From Pseudorhizobium xiangyangii (lineage in GTDB: Bacteria; Pseudomonadota; Alphaproteobacteria; Rhizobiales; Rhizobiaceae): a stretch of 64,000 nt of DNA. The translations under genes were made by a program, and so were the position numbers. Under the pieces are notes generated by a model. That model searched no databases and was not told the DNA's origin. It was given only the letters and a program-made list of their open reading frames with translations. The DNA lies in assembly GCF_020531965.1 (NCBI RefSeq), contig NZ_JAJAWH010000021.1:1-64000 (forward strand), given 5' to 3'. Below are positions 44,985-53,910 of the stretch, piece after piece (position 1 is the first letter of the stretch; each line of letters begins with the position of its first letter).

Positions 44985-45755
44985 CTACTCAAGCGAGCGC
45001 GATAGCGTCGTCTTCAGCTTGGTCACACCTGTTTCCCGAAGATAGCAGGCAGCGGCTTCGGTGCGGTTGCGGGCTCCCAGCTTGTTGATGAGGTTGTGGA
45101 TGTGGACCTTCACGGTATGCTCGGACAGTCCAAGGATCGCAGCGATAACTTTGTTCTGACTTCCTTCGGCAAGGTGCCCCAGGATTTCCATTTCCCGGGC
45201 TGTCAATCGCGCGAGTGTAGTGCTTGTGTCCGCCTGAAGTACGGCATCCAGCTGGAGCGGCTGCGCCGTGTCTGCAGGCCCGTATTGGCGCAGCGGCGGC
45301 GCCACGAAATGTGTTCCACCCCCCAGGATTATGCGAAGGCTCGAGAGAAACACATCGAGCCTGACGTCAAGCGGGAGTATGCCCCGCAGCACCTGAGGAT
45401 TGAAGTTGCACAGCTCATCCGGAGGGCTGGCTGCTTGTGTGTCTGTGACAAAAGCCAGCCGCAAGCCTGGGTAGCGCGACATGAAGATTTCCAGGCACTG
45501 CTCGAGTTGCTTGAGAAAGAAAAGGTCAATCAGAATCAGTTCCACTGGGTCATGAACGCTCGACAATGCTGCGCCAAGACGATCGACGCAGTGAACGTGC
45601 AGCCAGGGGAACTCGCGTTCGATCGCACCGGCCATCGACACCGATATGACGCCCGGCGAAGCGGCAACGACAATCGTCCGCTGCTCGGGCTGCAACCCGG
45701 CCTCTGTCCATCCATAGCTAGCGTTTTGTTGTGGCGGCAATTCCCTCGATATCAT
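44985..45755 (-). CDS. LuxR-type regulator with degenerate receiver domain
   Basis: 256 residues. The C-terminal LuxR HTH is clear: TLARLTAREMEILGHLAEGSQNKVIAAILGLSEHTVKVHIHNLINKLGARNRTEAA. The N-terminal 130 residues fold like a receiver, with an Asp in LILIDLFF, but the acidic pair at strand 1 is replaced by Ala-Ser and the conserved Lys loop reads GILPLD, so phosphorylation control is doubtful. The ATG at 45755 follows GGAGG; the earlier ATG at 45779 encodes that Shine-Dalgarno. It is divergent from the type I secretion operon at 46314 and is the natural candidate regulator for it. Confidence 0.82.
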   Translation of the reverse strand: MISRELPPQQNASYGWTEAGLQPEQRTIVVAASPGVISVSMAGAIEREFPWLHVHCVDRLGAALSSVHDPVELILIDLFFLKQLEQCLEIFMSRYPGLRLAFVTDTQAASPPDELCNFNPQVLRGILPLDVRLDVFLSSLRIILGGGTHFVAPPLRQYGPADTAQPLQLDAVLQADTSTTLARLTAREMEILGHLAEGSQNKVIAAILGLSEHTVKVHIHNLINKLGARNRTEAAACYLRETGVTKLKTTLSRSLE

Positions 45756-46313
45756 GGCCTGCCTCCTCCCGTTCGCCACAGCTTTCGCCGGTGGTTACTT
45801 AGCAAACTCTAATCCATGAGGGCGAGCTTGGGAATAGCTCGAAAGGTGGAGGCGATCTCGCCATGAACTCACCGGCGGCAACAGCCGTTCTACAAAGAAT
45901 CGTCGTTTAGGCTATTGAAATGATATCGCTTTGAGGGGAATTTCGGCACTGTTCGCCTGGCACCCATGTATCAGGTACGTTCCGGTCCTTTAGGACTTTA
46001 GGCTAACTAAAACGCGCATGAGGCGGACCCTTCGAGCACGAGGGGCGGACGATTTAGCTCCAATAGGCATCTTACCGATATGCCAGGATGGGATCAAACT
46101 CTTCTCTTGGCTTCTCCATAGACCAACGCCGACGCCCATGGTGAGCCAACCCCGAAACTCGTTAGGGAGGATCGTCATAGCCAACAAATCACACTTGTAT
46201 AGTCGCGGCCGCCGGCAGGTGTGCCGCGTTCCCGAAATCCAATCGCACGGCTAAGGCCCCAAGGAGATGAATGGCGGTCACGCTGTCGCGGTTAGTGACA
46301 GAGGACAATCGAC
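45756..46313. promoter_or_regulatory. Intergenic control region between the LuxR gene and the secretion operon
   Basis: About 560 bases with no supportable gene. GTCCT and AGGAC form an inverted repeat around TT at 45985-45996, followed by a second CTTTAGG copy at about 45995-46002; such short dyads suit LuxR-type regulators. TGGCAC occurs at 45959-45964 but has no TTGC at the sigma-54 spacing. AGAGGA just ahead of 46314 is the ribosome binding site of the first secretion gene. I see no small-RNA structure. Confidence 0.4.
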
Positions 46314-48014
46314 ATGCCTACGAAACGCAACAACCACGACGGGAACAACGTTCCCATGGTTCCTGATCCCAGCTCCGAAAGTGAGCAGCAGCAGCAGCAA
46401 CAGCAGCGCCAGCAGGAACAACAGCAGCAGAAACAATCTGAATACCAGGGTCAAGACCAACACAGTGACCAGAGCCAGAGCAGTGAGAGCTACAATCTCA
46501 ATGGCAACGGCAACGCTAATCTCAATGGCAACCTGAATGGCAATTTCAACGCCAGCAAGAACCTCAACGAGAACGTCAACACGACCACGGTCGATGTTGG
46601 CGTAAACGTCGACTTGGCGATGGAAGGCTACCTACCGGATGACAACGACTTTGCAGACATAGACGTCAGCGGTGGCAGTTCGGTCAACGGGGTATTCAAT
46701 ATCCAGTTTGACAACGTTCTGAACGGTGCACTCGGAGGCGGGGGCAACAACGTCGGGAACGTCTTCAACCAGGTCGCCAACATCCAGGACAACGACTACC
46801 TGGGAACAGCAACCGTCGATAACTCTGGTGGGTACTCGCCCACTCAGACCGCAACCGGTGGACTGGCGATTGCCAGAGAGGGCATCAGCGCAGGTGGTGG
46901 CGGTGGCGAAGGCGGCAGCCATGCTAACGCCAATGGAGGAGATGGTGCTGACGGAGGCTATGCAACCGGAGGCTCCGCAACGGGTGGTGACGGCACCGGT
47001 GGCGAGGCCAACAGCCTAGCGGCCGGCGGCATCAGTGCCGGCGGGTACGCAAGCGGTGGCGACGGCTCCAGCGGCTCGGCCGAGAATGGCGACGTTGAAG
47101 GGGGTCGCGGCGACGGTGGCCGTGGCGCCAGTGGTGGCGATGGGTTCGGACTAGGCCTCGGATTGGGCTTGGGCCTGGGCGCAGGTCTGGCATTTGGCGG
47201 TGACGGTGCCGAAGGCGGCAGCAACACGGCCGGCGACAGTGGCGACACCGGCGATGGTGGTAACGCCAACGGTGGTGATGCCGATGCGGGTGGCGACGGC
47301 GGAGCCGGTACCGGTGGCACGACGCCATCGACGATCGGCGACGTCATGGCGTTCCTGAATTCGACTGACGTCGATGGTACCGGCGGAGATGGAACCGGTG
47401 GAGACGGTGGCGATAGCAGCGGCGGTTCCGGCGGTGGTGGTGGTGCAGGTGGCGCATCCGGCGCTGGCGGTGCCGCCACCGGAGCTGGTGCAGGTGGTGC
47501 AGGTGGCGCAGCCGCAGGTACCGGAACGGGCACTGGATCAGGCACTGGCACAGGCTCGGGTACGGGCGGCGATGGCGGTGATGGCGGTGCTGGGACCGGC
47601 GGAGCAGCCCTCGGCGGCACGGCAACTACTGGCGCGGCAACGGGCGGCAGTGCCTCGGCCGGCGGTGGCGACGGCGGTGCGGCTCTAAGCGGTGCCTGGG
47701 CAGATGGCCTCGGCGGTGATGCATTCGCCGGCTGGGCACTTGGCGGAGCCGGCGGTGACGGCGGCGCAGGCGGTTTCGCGACCAATGGCGACGGTGGCAA
47801 CGGCGGAGCCGGCGGAACCTGGGGGTCGAACAATGGTGATGATGGCTTCGTGACCGGCACCAGTTCTGCGTCTGCCGATGCGGTCATCGATACGCACGCG
47901 TTCAACCAGGATATCGTTCTAGGCGCCAACCTGCAGCAGAATGCGATCGACATGACAATCGTCGGTGGCAGCCTGACCAGCACAACGGTGGGCGAGGACG
48001 ACGACGGAGCATAA
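46314..48014 (+). CDS. Gln/Asn/Gly-rich cysteine-free protein, probable type I secretion cargo
   Basis: 566 residues, no recognised family. Order: polar head with a Gln tract at about 25-41, a Ser/Gln stretch, an Asn-rich repeat at 61-80 (NLNGNGNANLNGNLNGN), an acidic linker, a Gly-rich body at about 192-510 built of GGDGG/GGAGG/ATGG units with an FGLGLGLGLGLGAGL run near 278-291, and a short C-tail with QDIVLGANLQQNAIDMTIVGG and the acidic end EDDDGA. It has no Cys, no Sec signal and no canonical RTX GGxGxDxxx array. The Gly pattern resembles mycobacterial PE_PGRS composition, probably by convergence. Genes for an exporter follow, so secretion and an adhesive or surface role are inferred. 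Confidence 0.7.
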   Translation: MPTKRNNHDGNNVPMVPDPSSESEQQQQQQQRQQEQQQQKQSEYQGQDQHSDQSQSSESYNLNGNGNANLNGNLNGNFNASKNLNENVNTTTVDVGVNVDLAMEGYLPDDNDFADIDVSGGSSVNGVFNIQFDNVLNGALGGGGNNVGNVFNQVANIQDNDYLGTATVDNSGGYSPTQTATGGLAIAREGISAGGGGGEGGSHANANGGDGADGGYATGGSATGGDGTGGEANSLAAGGISAGGYASGGDGSSGSAENGDVEGGRGDGGRGASGGDGFGLGLGLGLGLGAGLAFGGDGAEGGSNTAGDSGDTGDGGNANGGDADAGGDGGAGTGGTTPSTIGDVMAFLNSTDVDGTGGDGTGGDGGDSSGGSGGGGGAGGASGAGGAATGAGAGGAGGAAAGTGTGTGSGTGTGSGTGGDGGDGGAGTGGAALGGTATTGAATGGSASAGGGDGGAALSGAWADGLGGDAFAGWALGGAGGDGGAGGFATNGDGGNGGAGGTWGSNNGDDGFVTGTSSASADAVIDTHAFNQDIVLGANLQQNAIDMTIVGGSLTSTTVGEDDDGA

Positions 48015-48026
48015 GCGAAAAGAGTT

Positions 48027-48092
48027 ATCGGTCTTCTACCGACAGTGGGACCGATCAGCGGAGGCCTGGACAGATCCCTGTGCAGGCCTCCG
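48027..48092 (+). other. Tandem hairpins between the two secretion-cargo genes
   Basis: ATCGGTC at 48027-48033 can pair with GACCGAT at 48049-48055, or its inner TCGGT with ACCGA at 48038-48042. Then CGGAGGCCTG at 48059-48068 pairs perfectly with CAGGCCTCCG at 48083-48092, with an inner ACAG/CTGT stem. No T tract follows. Position suggests partial termination or protection of the 3' end of the first cargo mRNA, so that cargo can exceed exporter. Confidence 0.55.
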
Positions 48093-48135
48093 ACTGCCGT
48101 ATTCGACAGGCGATAACAGGTAGGGAGTCGAAGTC

Positions 48136-50127
48136 GTGTTAGGCATGGACAAAATCACCGAGGAAATCGCCCACTTCATAGGGATGTTTCATACAAATCT
48201 GGAACAGGCCAGGGCGAGAGAGAGCTATACCGATTTCTCCTTCGTCTCGACCACGCACGAAGCTCAATCCAGTCCCGTGGACGGGAGTACGTTCGCCTCT
48301 GATTATGAGTTTGAAGGGTATGACCCATATCTCAATTACCGGCCTCTTTACCCGATCTTTCCGCTAGCTTCTCCATGGCCCACCCTGCACCGGCAAATCG
48401 AAAACCACGACGCGCTCGATCGGTTGGTTCTTCGCACGGATATGGAGTTGACGTCGCGCGCAGCCTTCGCCAGCACCGTATCGTTCCAGATGATTGTCCC
48501 ACCTTTGGAACCGCCGGGCTCTGTGGCGAACTACTTCCATCAGCATGTCATACTCTCCGACAATGATGTCTTTTCGGTCGGTGGCCATGGTTTCGTTGTT
48601 TCTGCCGAAATGGTCGATCCTTTGGCGGTTCTCCAAGCGGCCCAACCTGTTTTGCAATTGTCGCCGCTCGCTGACCTCGTCACGCCAGGCTCGGCGGGCG
48701 AGATAATCACGCTTGTCAGGGCAGCCGCAGAAGCGCTCGAAGACGCCGATTACGGCGCCAGCGACTATGCGGTCATGCATCAGGGCGAGACGCTGTCCGG
48801 CATCTATGTCAACGGACACCTGGTCACGGAAGCGCCAAAGCTCGAGGACCATCACTCATTCGATGACGGCACCGAGGATGAAACGGAGGAAGTTGGGGGA
48901 TATACGGAAACCTCTCACTATGATCATCCCTTGCTCGACGCCTCTGTGACAATCACCTTGGGCGGCAATACGGTCCTCAATGATGCAGTGCTGAAGAGCC
49001 TGTGGTCGGGAGCGAAGGTCACGGCAGTGGTCGGTGATCATTTCGAAATTAACGCGATCATACAGATCAATGCGATCTGGGACATGGATGATTTTGGCGG
49101 CGGGCTCTCCCATTGGAGCGAAGGTTCTGATCCCAACGATATTTTCAATATTGCCAGTTTCGAGAGGCAGGCCCCGGGAACTCCGCAGCAAGGCGCCGAA
49201 AGCATCAGCGATCAGTTTCCGAGCTACTGGTCGGTAACAGAAATCAGCGGCGACTTGATGATCGTCAATTGGCTCGAGCAATACATCTTCATGACCGACA
49301 ATGACGTGGGCATCGTATCTGCGTCCGGTGCGCAGACCTCAGTCATCACAGGAGACAATACCGGGATCAATCACACGAGCATTTTCGAGCTCGGCTACAG
49401 TTATGACCTGATCATTATCGGCGGTTCGGTCTACGATGCCAGCATTATCGAGCAGATCAACGTGTTGTTCGATTCCGACCAGATAGGGGCCATGCCCGGC
49501 TTCCAGACCAACGGTGCCGGCGAGGTCTCATCCTCGGCAAATCTTCTCTGGAACCAGGCGTCAATTCATAATATTGGCGGCGACGACCGGTTCAGCGCAC
49601 TGCCGGACAGCTATCTTCAGGCAGCATTGTCCCTGGCGAACGGCGATGGAGAGCTCCCTGACGCTCTCCTGAACGATCCCGCCTTTGCGGGCCTGGCAGG
49701 GTTGCGGGTTCTTTACATAAGCGGTGACCTGATCAACCTCCAGTACATCAGGCAGACGAGCATCGTTGGCGACAACGATCAGATCGCGCTGGCAATGGAT
49801 GCGGTCATCCCCAACCTTGATGCGGACTGGACTGTGGAGACAGGCGGCAACGCACTCATCAACAACGCTGCAATTCTCGACCTCGATTCCTTGGGCAGCA
49901 CATATGTGGGTGGCGAGCAGTACTCCCAGGAAACGCTGATCCAGGCGGAGCTGATCTCGTCACAACCCGATCTCGGAAGCCAAGACCCTACCCTCCTGGC
50001 AAGCGAGGCCGTGTTGTTCCTCGACGAAACGATGCTCGACGACAATGTCGAACCGTCCTCCGGCGTCTCGACCACGACCGATCCTGCTCAAAGCCAGGAT
50101 GATGGTCTGCAGACCCTGCTGGCCTAA
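48136..50127 (+). CDS. Modular repeat protein, probable second type I secretion cargo or surface component
   Basis: 663 residues, cysteine-free and acidic, no recognised family. A non-repetitive head (1-270) is followed by related units at about 276-314, 406-443 and 570-607 with pattern GGN-x3-(I/L)N-x2-(A/S)-(I/V), a VGGxxY or similar turn, then (I)IxQxNxL. ISGDL occurs at 370 and 528, each followed after about 16 residues by DND, and INAIW/INVLF each precede D-x-D. So a module of about 160 residues is duplicated, and each repeat may form beta strands. The C-terminus ends GLQTLLA. The GTG at 48136 follows AGGGAG at good spacing. It precedes the exporter ATPase by 17 bases. Confidence 0.65.
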   Translation: MLGMDKITEEIAHFIGMFHTNLEQARARESYTDFSFVSTTHEAQSSPVDGSTFASDYEFEGYDPYLNYRPLYPIFPLASPWPTLHRQIENHDALDRLVLRTDMELTSRAAFASTVSFQMIVPPLEPPGSVANYFHQHVILSDNDVFSVGGHGFVVSAEMVDPLAVLQAAQPVLQLSPLADLVTPGSAGEIITLVRAAAEALEDADYGASDYAVMHQGETLSGIYVNGHLVTEAPKLEDHHSFDDGTEDETEEVGGYTETSHYDHPLLDASVTITLGGNTVLNDAVLKSLWSGAKVTAVVGDHFEINAIIQINAIWDMDDFGGGLSHWSEGSDPNDIFNIASFERQAPGTPQQGAESISDQFPSYWSVTEISGDLMIVNWLEQYIFMTDNDVGIVSASGAQTSVITGDNTGINHTSIFELGYSYDLIIIGGSVYDASIIEQINVLFDSDQIGAMPGFQTNGAGEVSSSANLLWNQASIHNIGGDDRFSALPDSYLQAALSLANGDGELPDALLNDPAFAGLAGLRVLYISGDLINLQYIRQTSIVGDNDQIALAMDAVIPNLDADWTVETGGNALINNAAILDLDSLGSTYVGGEQYSQETLIQAELISSQPDLGSQDPTLLASEAVLFLDETMLDDNVEPSSGVSTTTDPAQSQDDGLQTLLA

Positions 50128-50144
50128 TAGAGGGAAGCTCAGCC

Positions 50145-52289
50145 TTGAACGTCCGATCTGACAACATCGGCACTGCCCAAGGACCCACGTCCGGGTCGGA
50201 TAGGTTCGAGCTCACTCCGCCCGACCCGAAGCTCGACCAGGCGTATCAGAAGATCGAACAAGCCGTCGAAGAATGCCGGCATGCGGGCGACGCCCCGTCC
50301 GAGAACCCGGCGGCAGCGCCCGTTACGGGGGACGATGTGGCATCGGGCGAGGCGATTGCCCTGTCACAAGACGGGGCTAGCTTCGACAACGTGGAAATCA
50401 CCGAACCACTTCCAAGGATTTCGGAACCGCCAATGGCAAAAGCCGGCGAGGGAATGACTACGATCGACGGTGACTGCGGTCCGGTCCTGTCAAAAGGCGG
50501 AGGACATGGACCAGGAAAGAATTCAGGCGGCGCAGGTAGCGGCAATGGCGGTACCTTTCACAAGCGGCTGGGTGCAGTCGATTTCGATGCCAGCCTGCAG
50601 GCAGGCATCAAGGCCGTACGCCACAACCTGGCGATCGTCATGCTGTTTACCGTCGCCAGCAATGTGCTCGTGCTGGCGATCCCGATCTATCTTTTCCAGA
50701 TCTCCGATCGTGTGCTGACCAGCCGGTCTATCGAAACGCTGGTCATGCTCAGTGTCATCATCGTCGGTGCGATCCTCCTGCAGGCGATGTTTGATGCGCT
50801 TCGGCGATTTATCCTCATGCGCACGGCCGTCGAGGTCGCAGCCCAGCTCGGAGCGCCGGTATTGAGTGCTGCTGCACGCGCTTCGCTCCACGGCACCGGC
50901 CGCGAATACCAGACGCTCGGAGACCTTCAGCAGGTCCGCTCGTTCCTGGTATCCCGGACACTCTTGTCGTTCCTGGATGCGCCTATCGCCCCGATCTTCG
51001 TGATTGCTGTCTTCCTCATCCACCTTCATCTGGGCATGATCGTGGTGGCGACAGCTATCGTTCTCCTGATCCTGACGCAGATCAACCAGCGGCTGACGGC
51101 AAATTCTTTCGCCGAAGCCAACAGCGCGCAGGTGAGAGCCAACCTGCACGTCGAATCCATGTCGCGAAACTCGCAGATCATCAATGCCTTGGCCATGATA
51201 CCGGAAGCCGTGCGGATATGGGGCCGTGACACTGCCTCGTCCCTGCGCGCTCAAGTGGTGGCTCAAGACCGCAATATTGCGATCGCAGCTATCTCCAAGG
51301 CCGTCCGATTGCTGACGCAGGTGAGCTTGCTGGGCTGGGGCGCGTTCCTGTCGCTCGAAGGCGAACTGACTGGCGGCATGGTGATTGCCGCATCCATAAT
51401 CGCCGGGCGAGCGCTGGCACCGATCGAAGGAGCGATCGAGGGCTGGAACCAATACAGTCAGGCGCGTGCCGCCTATGGCAGGATCACTGCGCTTCTCAAG
51501 GCGTCGCCACTGGCATTTGAAAGGCTGAGTTTGCCGAAACCGGAAGGACGGCTCGATGTCGAACGGCTTCTCTTTGTGCCACAGGGGACCAAGCGGGTGG
51601 TCCTGAACGGACTGTCCTTCAGTCTTCAACCCGGAGATTCTCTTGCCATCATAGGCAATTCGGGCGCCGGCAAGACGACGCTCGGCAAGATGCTGGTGGG
51701 ATCCATCCTGCCGACATCAGGCAATGTTCGATTGGACCTGATGGATCTGCGCAACTGGGACCAGAGACAGTTCGGTGAAAACATCGGTTACTTGCCACAG
51801 GACGTGCAGCTCTTTCCGGGAACGATCAAGGCCAACATTGCCCGCATGCGTACCGATGTCGACGACGAGGCTATCTACCGAGCCGCCATACTTGCCGATG
51901 TCCACGAAATGATCGCCAGCCTTCCGCATGGTTACGAGACGATGGTGGCAGCCGATGGGTCGCCGCTTTCAGGTGGGCAGAAGCAGCGAATTGCGCTTGC
52001 ACGGGCATTCTTCGGCGATCCTCGCTTTGTGGTGCTTGATGAACCCAATTCCAATCTCGACAGCGCCGGTGATGCGGCGCTGATGCGTGCGCTCAAGCAT
52101 GCGAAAGACCACGGCATCACGGTTGCGACAATCACTCAACGCCCCGCACTTCTGCATTGCGTCGACAAGATCCTGCTTTTGGTGAACGGCACGGTCGCGC
52201 TGTTCGGCATTCGAACTGATGTGCTCAATGCGCTCGACAGCCGGGGTATTGCTATCGACAGCGGCAGTTTCGGCCACCAGTTGCAGTAG
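50145..52289 (+). CDS. Type I secretion ABC transporter (PrtD/HlyB-like permease-ATPase)
   Basis: 714 residues. A 135-residue polar head rich in Pro, Asp and Gly precedes six membrane helices (about 155-430) of the ABC exporter fold. The ATPase follows: Walker A GNSGAGKTT, Q loop GYLPQDVQLFPGTIKANIARM, signature LSGGQKQRIALARAFFG, Walker B FVVLDEPNSNLD. The switch segment reads TITQRP, where PrtD relatives have THRP or SHRP, so the histidine is Gln. No peptidase C39 domain is present. TTG at 50145 follows AGAGGGAAG. It couples ATP hydrolysis to export of the neighbouring proteins through HlyD and a TolC-like channel encoded elsewhere. Confidence 0.9.
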   Translation: MNVRSDNIGTAQGPTSGSDRFELTPPDPKLDQAYQKIEQAVEECRHAGDAPSENPAAAPVTGDDVASGEAIALSQDGASFDNVEITEPLPRISEPPMAKAGEGMTTIDGDCGPVLSKGGGHGPGKNSGGAGSGNGGTFHKRLGAVDFDASLQAGIKAVRHNLAIVMLFTVASNVLVLAIPIYLFQISDRVLTSRSIETLVMLSVIIVGAILLQAMFDALRRFILMRTAVEVAAQLGAPVLSAAARASLHGTGREYQTLGDLQQVRSFLVSRTLLSFLDAPIAPIFVIAVFLIHLHLGMIVVATAIVLLILTQINQRLTANSFAEANSAQVRANLHVESMSRNSQIINALAMIPEAVRIWGRDTASSLRAQVVAQDRNIAIAAISKAVRLLTQVSLLGWGAFLSLEGELTGGMVIAASIIAGRALAPIEGAIEGWNQYSQARAAYGRITALLKASPLAFERLSLPKPEGRLDVERLLFVPQGTKRVVLNGLSFSLQPGDSLAIIGNSGAGKTTLGKMLVGSILPTSGNVRLDLMDLRNWDQRQFGENIGYLPQDVQLFPGTIKANIARMRTDVDDEAIYRAAILADVHEMIASLPHGYETMVAADGSPLSGGQKQRIALARAFFGDPRFVVLDEPNSNLDSAGDAALMRALKHAKDHGITVATITQRPALLHCVDKILLLVNGTVALFGIRTDVLNALDSRGIAIDSGSFGHQLQ

Positions 52290-52298
52290 GAGCCAAGG

Positions 52299-53636
52299 AT
52301 GAGCGACATCGCCAAGGTCCATGACATCGAGTGGTATGCCAACGTTCCTCGCTCGATCTGGAAGCCGACCATGGTGGGCCTGCTCCTGATTGCTTTGTTT
52401 TTTGGAGGCTTCGGCACCTGGGCAGTAACGGCCCCGCTTGCGGCAGCCGTGATAGCGCAAGGCAGTTTCGTTGCCACCGGACACAACAAGATTATCCAGC
52501 ATCTTGAAGGCGGCGTGATCAGCGAACTGCTGGTCAAGGAGGGTGATCATGTCGTGGAAGGCCAGGCACTGGTTCGGCTCGATGAGACGGCAGCTCGCGC
52601 CAAGAGCCGGGAACTCTTCTTGCGACAGATGCGATTGGAAGCAACCGCCGCGCGATTGACAGCGCAATCGGTTACCGCAGCACGCATGATCATTCCGCCA
52701 CTGGTCGAAAAGTACAAGGACGATCCAGACGTGCAACCGATCCTCATCAGCCAGGAACTCAATTTCAAGGCACAACAGGGAAAGCTTTCCGGGGAGTTGG
52801 CACTGCTTGCCCAGAATGTCGAAGCGTTGCGGTTCCGGGCAAGCGGCTATGCTCGCCAGGCGGACGCATATGTCCAGCAATTGGACCTGCTGACAGCGGA
52901 GTATGAAAGCAAGAAGACGCTTAACCGCAAGGGCGTCATTCGCGCGAACGACCTGAAGACGATCCAGCGCGCGATGGCCGATGCCAATGGACAGATCGGT
53001 CGACTGGAGGCAGAGGTTGCAGAAACCAAGGCGCAGATCGTCAAGGGCAAGCAGGAGATCGGGCGGGCCCGCGAGCTTTATCGCGAAGAAGCCCTGGACC
53101 GCCTGCAAGAAATCCAGAGCGAGCGTGACACGGTGCGCGAGCAGTTACGCCAGGCGGAAAACATTCTGGAGCGGGCAACCATCCATGCACCCGTCGCCGG
53201 GGTCGTGGTGCGTACTCACTATCACACCACAGGCGGCGTCATAGAAAGCGGTAAGGGGATCCTCGAAATCCTGCCGTCCGGCGTGCCGCTGATCATCGAG
53301 GTCCAGATACCCCGCAACGTGATCGATCGGGTAAGGGCGGGGCAGCATGCAACGGTTCGACTGATCTCGTTGAACCAGCGGACGACACCGGTTCTCCAAG
53401 GCGAGGTAATCTACGTTTCTGCCGACGCGTTGGAGGACACGAAGCAGACGACGGCTCAAGACGTTTATCTGGTACGCGTCGATGTGCCGGCACGGGAGCT
53501 TGCAAGGCTTGAGGGTTTTGCACCAACACCCGGCATGCCGGCCGAAGTCATGGTGCAGACAGAGGCGCGGACGTTCCTCAGATATCTCGTCAAACCGATC
53601 ACCGACAGCATGTCACGCGCTTTTACCGAACGGTGA
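52299..53636 (+). CDS. HlyD-family periplasmic adaptor of the type I secretion system
   Basis: 445 residues. A short cytoplasmic head, one membrane helix (GLLLIALFFGGFGTWAVTAPL), then lipoyl halves (GSFVATGHNKIIQHLEGGVISELLVKEGDHVVEGQALVRLDE) flank a long alpha-hairpin, and the beta-barrel part contains ATIHAPVAGVVVRTHYHTTGGVIESGKGILEILP. The C-terminal GMPAEVMVQTEARTFLRYLVKPITDSMSRAFTER is the PrtE/LapC-like end. It links the PrtD-type ATPase in the inner membrane with an outer-membrane channel. It starts nine bases after the ATPase gene. No tolC gene is in the window. Confidence 0.93.
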   Translation: MSDIAKVHDIEWYANVPRSIWKPTMVGLLLIALFFGGFGTWAVTAPLAAAVIAQGSFVATGHNKIIQHLEGGVISELLVKEGDHVVEGQALVRLDETAARAKSRELFLRQMRLEATAARLTAQSVTAARMIIPPLVEKYKDDPDVQPILISQELNFKAQQGKLSGELALLAQNVEALRFRASGYARQADAYVQQLDLLTAEYESKKTLNRKGVIRANDLKTIQRAMADANGQIGRLEAEVAETKAQIVKGKQEIGRARELYREEALDRLQEIQSERDTVREQLRQAENILERATIHAPVAGVVVRTHYHTTGGVIESGKGILEILPSGVPLIIEVQIPRNVIDRVRAGQHATVRLISLNQRTTPVLQGEVIYVSADALEDTKQTTAQDVYLVRVDVPARELARLEGFAPTPGMPAEVMVQTEARTFLRYLVKPITDSMSRAFTER

Positions 53637-53910
53637 AGGTTGCGACTATCCGGTCCGCTCCTCGCCTCTCATCCTGCGCAACGTGGCTGGGCACATTTGG
53701 GGACCACTTCAGCACGGCCTGAGGCGCGGATGACTTGACTGCGATCAAGAGTCGGATAAAGGGATGTCCGTCGAAAAGTTTAAGGCCGGTGTGGTTATTC
53801 CGGTCCCTGCCTAGGTAGGAAAGTCGCGAATGCGAACCCACGGCACCAACCCAAATGAGGTGGTGCTGTGGCTTTTGGGCCCGCTCCACCCGTCAATGCG
53901 TGGAGCAACA

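Noticed and set aside
45955-45975. Sigma-54 promoter
   Set aside because: TGGCAC is present but the -12 TTGC element at the right distance is not.
46470-46570. CRISPR-like repeat
   Set aside because: The AATGGCAAC-type repeats are in-frame codons of the Asn-Gly repeat of the protein, with no spacers.
46860-47830. RTX calcium-binding repeats
   Set aside because: GGxG runs are plentiful, but the nonapeptide GGxGxDxUx with hydrophobic position and regular nine-residue step is absent.
46958-47983. 341-residue Pro-rich reading frame on the minus strand
   Set aside because: It is the antisense reading of the Gly-rich repeat body (GGC/GGT codons read as Pro/Ala). It has no start signal or family likeness.
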